A program made the position numbers and the translations under genes. Shown here one piece after another: positions 59,059 to 64,000 of a stretch of 64,000 nt of DNA; position 1 is the stretch's first letter; each line of letters starts with the position of its first letter. The stretch lies in assembly GCA_902363135.1 (NCBI GenBank), contig CABIZF010000006.1:152802-216801 (forward strand), read 5' to 3'. A model generated the notes under the pieces. That model was given only the letters and a program-made list of their open reading frames with translations, had not been told where the DNA came from and searched no databases. The DNA comes from Lachnospiraceae bacterium. GTDB taxonomy: Bacteria; Bacillota; Clostridia; Lachnospirales; Lachnospiraceae.

Positions 59059-59676
59059 TCACCATTTAGATTTTTCTTGCAATATATTTATATGGTCTTC
59101 TAATTCTTCATTTTCAAATCTTTCAGAAACGCGTCTACCGGGTACTCCTACATATATGCCATAGGGATGAGTACTTTTAGTTAACACAGTCCCCGCTCCA
59201 ATAACACATCCCTCTGCTACAGTTACTCCCTTAAGAATTGTTACATTAGCCCCTATCCAAACATCCTTTTCAATAATGACATCCTGATCGTTTTCGTCAT
59301 CTTTTTCTTCATCTGTTACATCAGCCATGTACTTTCCTACTGCATTCATCTTGTGATCGCCTGTGATGATACTAAGTCTTGGGCCAATAATTACTTTCTC
59401 TTTAATGATAATATTTGCTCGTGTTGTCCACAACAATGCATGAGAGCCAATCGCAACATCATCTCCTATACTAATGTTGCCAATTCCCTTAATATCACTC
59501 TTTTCAGCAATATGTACATTTTTACCACAGCTTCCAAAAGAAGATTTAATTACACTTTCTCGGAAAATCTTATAAAATACCTTACGCACAAATTCTTCTG
59601 ATCTGTATACGAGGCTTCCGATTTTATTGATTCCAATACCCCCCCCCCCCATTTTTATGTAGATTTCTTCTGTCAT
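59059..59676 (-). CDS. Hexapeptide-repeat acyltransferase with 5' poly-G tract
   Basis: The 205-residue left-handed beta-helix enzyme of the maltose/galactoside acetyltransferase group has repeats such as IGNISIGDDVAIGSHALLW and VWIGANVTILKGVTVAEGCVIGAGTVLTKSTHPYGIYVGVPGR. It likely O- or N-acetylates a capsule sugar with acetyl-CoA. The ATG overlaps the upstream glycosyltransferase stop (CTATGACAG). Codons 9-13 are ATG followed by GGG four times: twelve consecutive G within 40 bases of the start. A one-base change in that run would abolish the protein, so expression may switch on and off. In this assembly the frame is open. Confidence 0.88.
   Translation of the reverse strand: MTEEIYIKMGGGGIGINKIGSLVYRSEEFVRKVFYKIFRESVIKSSFGSCGKNVHIAEKSDIKGIGNISIGDDVAIGSHALLWTTRANIIIKEKVIIGPRLSIITGDHKMNAVGKYMADVTDEEKDDENDQDVIIEKDVWIGANVTILKGVTVAEGCVIGAGTVLTKSTHPYGIYVGVPGRRVSERFENEELEDHINILQEKSKW
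59639..59650 (-). repeat. Homopolymer tract of 12 C (12 G on the coding strand)
   Basis: The plus strand reads twelve consecutive C, 27-38 bases into the acyltransferase gene. A run of this length is expected to slip during replication. Confidence 0.95.
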
Positions 59677-60755
59677 AGCTTGCCATTTCTCAATCTCTCC
59701 ACTTCCGTATAAACTCTTTCAAGTTTATCAATGTTTTGCTGTAGAGAATATGATTTTCTTATAACATCAACACTTTCCCGTCCAGCTTTTAATCTCTTTT
59801 CATCATCTGTAAGATACTCAATAATTGCACATGCCATATTTTTACTATCACCTGGTTTATACAAATATCCATTAACTCCTTGCCTTACGATTTTAGGAAT
59901 GCCGCCAACTTCTGTACTCACAATTGGAAGACCGCACCCCATAGCGTCCAATATTGCCATAGGCATTCCCTCATTGTACGAAGGGAGAAGAAAAATGTCT
60001 GCCTCTCTCAAATATTGCTTTTTTTGCTCATTTCGGATCCATCCCGGAAATTCCACATTATCTTTATATTTCGCACTGAGTTTCTGCTTGACTTTTTCGA
60101 TTTCACCACTTCCACCAAGAATAAACCGAGCATCCGGTATTTTTCTGCATACTTGATCTACAATAGCCGGAATATCTAAGCATCCTTTTCTCTCACATAT
60201 AAATCCCAAAAAAAGAATCATCTTATGATTCGGTTTTGTAAACTTTTCTTTGATTATATCTTCTTGCAAAATACCATAATTCTCAACAACACTAATTGTT
60301 TGTTCTGGCACGATCTCTGCGAGATTCTTCTTCCATTCTTCTGATAGCGCAATGGTTCTAATGCATTTATTATAAATTTTCTCTATAGCTTTCTTTTTTC
60401 TCTGAGATTTTCTTCGATAGAACTCATCAAATTCTGCACCATGAACATGATTAATAACCGGAATTTTTGCAAGAGAGGCCATCTCAATTATTAACGCCTT
60501 TCTGTAAAAACTTCCTCCAAAAGAAGTATGAACATGAACTAGGTTCGGTTTCCAGACTAAAGTAGTATAAATAAACTCAAAATACGCTCTTAATGCTTTA
60601 GAAACTTTTCGAATTACATTTCCTTCACAATAGGTTTCTATAAACCGCACATCGTAATCTTCTGTCAATTGAGAATTCCTGTATCCACTGACTACCGATG
60701 TTATTCCACCCTTTGCTGTGAAGCTCGGAACTACCATACATACTTTCTTTTTCAT
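59673..60755 (-). CDS. Glycosyltransferase family 4
   Basis: The 360-residue GT4 protein starts VCMVVPSFTAKGGITSVVSGYR. It has VHVHTSFGGSFYRKALIIEMA in the acceptor domain, ILFLGFICERKGCLDIPAIVD in the donor domain, and LLPSYNEGMPMAILDAMGCGLPIVSTEVGGIPKIV with the EX7E motif. It overlaps the WecG-like gene upstream and the acyltransferase downstream by 4 bases each, so all three are translationally coupled. Confidence 0.9.
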   Translation of the reverse strand: MKKKVCMVVPSFTAKGGITSVVSGYRNSQLTEDYDVRFIETYCEGNVIRKVSKALRAYFEFIYTTLVWKPNLVHVHTSFGGSFYRKALIIEMASLAKIPVINHVHGAEFDEFYRRKSQRKKKAIEKIYNKCIRTIALSEEWKKNLAEIVPEQTISVVENYGILQEDIIKEKFTKPNHKMILFLGFICERKGCLDIPAIVDQVCRKIPDARFILGGSGEIEKVKQKLSAKYKDNVEFPGWIRNEQKKQYLREADIFLLPSYNEGMPMAILDAMGCGLPIVSTEVGGIPKIVRQGVNGYLYKPGDSKNMACAIIEYLTDDEKRLKAGRESVDVIRKSYSLQQNIDKLERVYTEVERLRNGKL

Positions 60756-61501
60756 TTTTCACCTTTATCTCTAAACAAGTACCATAAAAACTTGCTATTT
60801 GTTACAAAATATCTCTTAAATAATCTTCGTGGTTCTTTCATAAAACGATAAAACCATTCAAGTCCATGATCTTGCATCCACTGCGGTGCTCTTGGGATAA
60901 CTCCAGAGATTACATTAAACGCACCTCCAACTGCCACCCATACCGCATTAGACCGACTTGATAACTTATTGCAAAAAAATTCCTGTCTTGGTGCGCCCAA
61001 CGCGATCCAAACAAAATCCGCTTCCGATTCACTGATTCTTTCGAGTAATTCGTCCTCTTCTTTCACAGTGAGTGATCTAAATACAGACGGTTCAGCACCT
61101 GCGATTTTCAAATTTGGATATGATTTCTTTACTGCAGAAATGAAACTATCTAGATTTTCCTGTGTCGTACCATAGAAATAGTGTTTTACTTCTGTGTTTT
61201 CTGTCCTTTTTAATACTTCCTCAAGGAAATCCGGACCTGTTACTCTTCCCATGGAGCTTTTTCCTCGTTTTTTTCCAACCACCGATAATGGTTTTCCATC
61301 TGGAAGCGTCATAAAAGAGTTATTCTGAACTTCTCTGTAATTACTATTTTCATGGGCTATAACCGTCGTATGTACATTTGCTGCACATATATAATGCCCT
61401 CTCGCCTCTTCAAAGTTGTCGAATAAATACTTTTGAGCCGAATTGAAATTCACCACAGATATATCCACACCAATTATCTTTATTCTTTCCACTTTTTGCA
61501 T
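60752..61501 (-). CDS. WecG/TagA/CpsF family glycosyltransferase (GT26)
   Basis: The 249-residue protein contains ITLPDGKPLSVVGK-like (MTLPDGKPLSVVGKKRG), GPDFLEEVLKR, HYFYGTTQENLDSF, DFVWIALGAPRQEFF and NVISGVIPRAPQWMQDHGLEWFYRF. All are GT26 blocks, including the conserved Asp and the C-terminal membrane-associating tail. TagA adds ManNAc, and WecG adds ManNAcA, to lipid-linked GlcNAc. With the epimerase upstream, transfer of an N-acetyl-mannosamine- or fucosamine-type sugar as the second residue is plausible. Confidence 0.88.
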   Translation of the reverse strand: MQKVERIKIIGVDISVVNFNSAQKYLFDNFEEARGHYICAANVHTTVIAHENSNYREVQNNSFMTLPDGKPLSVVGKKRGKSSMGRVTGPDFLEEVLKRTENTEVKHYFYGTTQENLDSFISAVKKSYPNLKIAGAEPSVFRSLTVKEEDELLERISESEADFVWIALGAPRQEFFCNKLSSRSNAVWVAVGGAFNVISGVIPRAPQWMQDHGLEWFYRFMKEPRRLFKRYFVTNSKFLWYLFRDKGEK

Positions 61502-61502
61502 T

Positions 61503-62678
61503 TTAAAACTTTCTCCAAACCATCTTATCTACTACACCTGTATAACTCTGGATGATCTTTACCACTTTTGAACTTACATTTTCTTCTACATAATCAGGTA
61601 CCGGGATACCATAATCTTCATCCAGATTCATCTGAACTGCTGTATCAACCGCCTGTAAAAGACTCCTATCATCAATACCTGCAAGCACAAAGCAAGCTTT
61701 ATCCAATGCTTCTGGACGTTCCGTTGATGTTCTGATACAAACTGCCGGAAACGGATGTCCTACACTGGTGAAGAAACTGCTCTCTTCTGGAAGTGTACCG
61801 CTATCGCTTACAACACAGAAAGCATTCATCTGCAAGCAGTTATAATCATGAAAACCCAGAGGCTCGTGCTGGATGACGCGCTTATCCAATTCGAACCCAC
61901 TCTGCTCCAAACGCTTACGGCTACGCGGATGGCAAGAATAAAGAATAGGCATATCATATTTTTCCGCCATTTTATTGATAGCTGTAAACAGTGACGTAAA
62001 ATTTTTTTCTGTATCAATATTCTCCTCGCGGTGAGCAGACAACAGTATGTATTTGCCCTTTTCCAAGCTTAATCGCCGATGAATATCCGATGTCTCAATC
62101 TTCTCCAGATTCTGGTGCAGAACTTCCGCCATCGGAGAACCTGTCACAAAAGTACGTTCTTTAGGAAGACCTGTGTCTGCTAGGTAACGACGAGCATGCT
62201 CAGAATATGCCATATTGACATCAGAAATAATGTCTACAATGCGTCGATTGGTTTCTTCCGGCAGACACTCATCCTTGCAACGGTTACCTGCTTCCATGTG
62301 GAAAATCGGAATATGCAAACGCTTTGCGCCAATAACAGACAGGCAACTGTTGGTATCACCCAGTACCAGAATTGCATCCGGCTGAATTTCTGCCATCAGT
62401 TTGTAACTTTCAGCGATGATGTTGCCCATAGTTTCACCAAGATCCGCACCAACCGCATTCATATATACTTCTGGGTCAGCCAATTGTAGATCATGGAAGA
62501 ATACACCATTCAGGTTATAATCATAATTCTGACCAGTATGAGCCAAAATCACATCAAAGTATTTACGAGTTTTGTTGATAACAGCTGCCAGGCGAATAAT
62601 CTCAGGACGAGTACCAACAATAATCAATAATTTTAATTTTCCATTATTCTTAAATGATACATTACTATAATCAGCCAT
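61503..62678 (-). CDS. UDP-N-acetylglucosamine 2-epimerase (non-hydrolysing; CapG/FnlC/WecB-like)
   Basis: The 391-residue protein contains VGTRPEIIRLAAVI, AHTGQNYD, HMEAGNRCKDECLPEETNRRIVD and HREENIDTEKNF, followed by HPRSRKRLE and SDSGTLPEESSFF. These active-site blocks identify the non-hydrolysing 2-epimerase family. Its gene overlaps that of CapF by 8 bases, so it is most likely the CapG/FnlC enzyme acting at the final C2 step to UDP-N-acetyl-L-fucosamine. It could instead be WecB making UDP-ManNAc. Confidence 0.9.
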   Translation of the reverse strand: MADYSNVSFKNNGKLKLLIIVGTRPEIIRLAAVINKTRKYFDVILAHTGQNYDYNLNGVFFHDLQLADPEVYMNAVGADLGETMGNIIAESYKLMAEIQPDAILVLGDTNSCLSVIGAKRLHIPIFHMEAGNRCKDECLPEETNRRIVDIISDVNMAYSEHARRYLADTGLPKERTFVTGSPMAEVLHQNLEKIETSDIHRRLSLEKGKYILLSAHREENIDTEKNFTSLFTAINKMAEKYDMPILYSCHPRSRKRLEQSGFELDKRVIQHEPLGFHDYNCLQMNAFCVVSDSGTLPEESSFFTSVGHPFPAVCIRTSTERPEALDKACFVLAGIDDRSLLQAVDTAVQMNLDEDYGIPVPDYVEENVSSKVVKIIQSYTGVVDKMVWRKF

Positions 62679-63888
62679 TCTTTTTCTCCTCCCTCACTAT
62701 CTCAAAAAATGTGTCCGGATGACTCGGATTAAAGATTTCATTACAGGTCATAACGGTCACCAAATTCTCTGTGTCAGACAAATTGATAATATTATGTGTC
62801 CACCCGGGAATCATGTGAACCGCTTCCATCTTATCACCAGATACTTCAAACTCCACGAACTCACCTGTATTGATGTTGCGCTCCTGAATAAGTCCATGTC
62901 CAGCTACAACAATAAACAATTCCCATTTCGAATTATGCCAATGCTGTCCCTTGGTGATACCAGGTCGGCTGATGTTGACACTTACCTGTCCGCAATCCTC
63001 TGTGTGAACCAGTTCGGTAAAAGAACCTCTGTTATCTACGTTCATCTTCAGCGTATATTTGAACTTGTCAGCTGGAAGGTACGTTAAATATAAGGAATAC
63101 AGTTTCTTTGCAAAAGAGCCATCCGGCATCTTAGGCATCATAAGTGTAGTAGGTTGCTGTTTGAATTTTTGCAATAAATCAACGATTTCGCCCAGCGTGA
63201 CCTTATGCGTAACAGGTACACAACAATAGCGACCATCCTCTTTCAAAACAGTTTCAACACCATCGAACTCACAGTGTTTCTCTTTATTTTCCAGCAAATC
63301 AAACATACCTTCTACAAGGTCATCAATATAAAGCAATTCAAGTTCTGTACTACGATCATTGACAGTGAACGGCTCATCATTTGCGACCGCCCAGCAAAAG
63401 GTACTAACTGCACTATTGTATTTCGGACGGCTATGACCCATCAGGTTTGGAAAACGATAAACAGCAACCTTTGCTCCCGTTTCTTGTGCATAATCAAAGA
63501 ACAGCTCCTCGCCGGCCTTTTTACTACGTCCATATTCGCTGTTTCCAAAACGTCCAGATAATGTTGCCTGAATGGAAGAAGACAGCATAATAGTTGCTTT
63601 GTTGTTGTGCTTTTTCAGGCAATTCAACAGAGTGGAAGCAAATCCGAAATTTCCCTTCATAAAATCCTCAGGATTTTCTGGACGATTCACACCTGCCAAA
63701 TTAAAAACAAAATCTGACTTTTGGCAGTATTCATCCAACTCTTCTGCCGTTGAACCTAAATCATATTCATATATTTCCTCGATTGCTATTTCTGATCGGG
63801 TTTTATTTTTTCCGTCTCGAATATTTTTTAAATTATTGCACAGGGCAGTTCCAACCATACCCTTGGCACCTGTTACAAGAACATTCAT
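62671..63888 (-). CDS. capF: CapF-type bifunctional epimerase/reductase (UDP-L-FucNAc pathway)
   Basis: In this 405-residue protein the N-terminal short-chain reductase domain (about 1-250) has VTGAKGMVGTALCNNL and a YGRSK active-site motif. The C-terminal cupin domain (about 260-395) has GQHWHNSKWELFIVVAGHG with the zinc His residues. This fusion is characteristic of CapF/FnlB/WbjC, which performs C3 epimerisation and C4 reduction after CapE. CapE is missing inside the window but may be just beyond 64,000; a dead CapE/CapD-like fragment is at 53529-53735. Confidence 0.92.
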   Translation of the reverse strand: MNVLVTGAKGMVGTALCNNLKNIRDGKNKTRSEIAIEEIYEYDLGSTAEELDEYCQKSDFVFNLAGVNRPENPEDFMKGNFGFASTLLNCLKKHNNKATIMLSSSIQATLSGRFGNSEYGRSKKAGEELFFDYAQETGAKVAVYRFPNLMGHSRPKYNSAVSTFCWAVANDEPFTVNDRSTELELLYIDDLVEGMFDLLENKEKHCEFDGVETVLKEDGRYCCVPVTHKVTLGEIVDLLQKFKQQPTTLMMPKMPDGSFAKKLYSLYLTYLPADKFKYTLKMNVDNRGSFTELVHTEDCGQVSVNISRPGITKGQHWHNSKWELFIVVAGHGLIQERNINTGEFVEFEVSGDKMEAVHMIPGWTHNIINLSDTENLVTVMTCNEIFNPSHPDTFFEIVREEKKNG

Positions 63889-64000
63889 ATTCTCACGTAT
63901 AATCCAATTATCTTAGATGGTAATTGGATTTTTCCTTTCTCCCAGTTAACACTGGGTATTTATTTCCATCTCTGATATATTTTGAAAAGGCACTGTGGAT
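63889..64000. other. Upstream of capF: two small palindromes and a possible gene end
   Basis: TCCAATTA/TAATTGGA (about 63903-63928) and CCCAGTTAACACTGGG (about 63942-63957) are inverted repeats. On the minus strand one frame is open from the edge for 30 codons to TAA near 63908. It does not clearly match a CapE C-terminus, so no gene is called. Confidence 0.35.

Overview
The window looks like chromosomal DNA of a spore-forming, gut-type Clostridia, most likely Lachnospiraceae. The evidence is the sporulation pair gpr and spoIIP, strong AGGAGG ribosome binding sites with frequent TTG/GTG starts, a cobalamin riboswitch, and the general flavour of the proteins. No rRNA, tRNA or CRISPR array was seen. 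Family calls rest on motifs read by eye; no database search was possible.

Bases 1-38,450 are mostly ordinary, fairly GC-rich chromosome. They hold a heterodimeric ABC exporter behind a possible attenuator, purC, hisS, a c-di-GMP/phosphorelay pair (GGDEF-REC-HD-GYP plus HPt), hemW, a MATE exporter, lepA, spoIIP, gpr and rpsT. A BtuFCD-type corrinoid importer follows, preceded by a cobalamin riboswitch with a terminator. Next come an anion permease, a GntR regulator, an iron alcohol dehydrogenase and two metallopeptidases. Then there is a sugar-type ABC importer next to a MtaA/UroD-like protein, a cysteine desulfidase, glycogen phosphorylase with a divergent AraC regulator, an NhaC antiporter and a YitT protein.

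Bases 38,450-53,780 are a mosaic accessory region. It contains a ParE/Phd toxin-antitoxin pair, a frameshifted IS110 element, an ATPase remnant, a 1,557-bp IS with clear ends and a 9-bp target duplication, and at least seven copies or variants of a GGGGTCAGACCCC palindrome. It also contains duplicated scraps of chromosomal genes: the glmS 5' end, what looks like the glmM 3' end, and the yitT leader. Core-like genes (an NahK-like kinase and glmS) sit among this debris. The most interesting cargo is a compact AT-rich three-gene operon at 41,989-44,717: a TPR sensor histidine kinase, a stand-alone receiver and a PIN-domain nuclease. It resembles the Detocs defence logic but has a different effector.

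Bases 53,782-63,888 are a leftward capsule/exopolysaccharide cluster: CapF, UDP-GlcNAc 2-epimerase, a WecG/TagA transferase, three GT4 glycosyltransferases, a hexapeptide acyltransferase, a Wzy-like polymerase and a Wzx flippase. The CapF/2-epimerase pair points to UDP-N-acetyl-L-fucosamine synthesis; the expected CapE may lie beyond the right edge, and a broken CapE/CapD-like fragment lies at the far end of the cluster. The acyltransferase starts with a run of 12 G, so it may be phase-variable.
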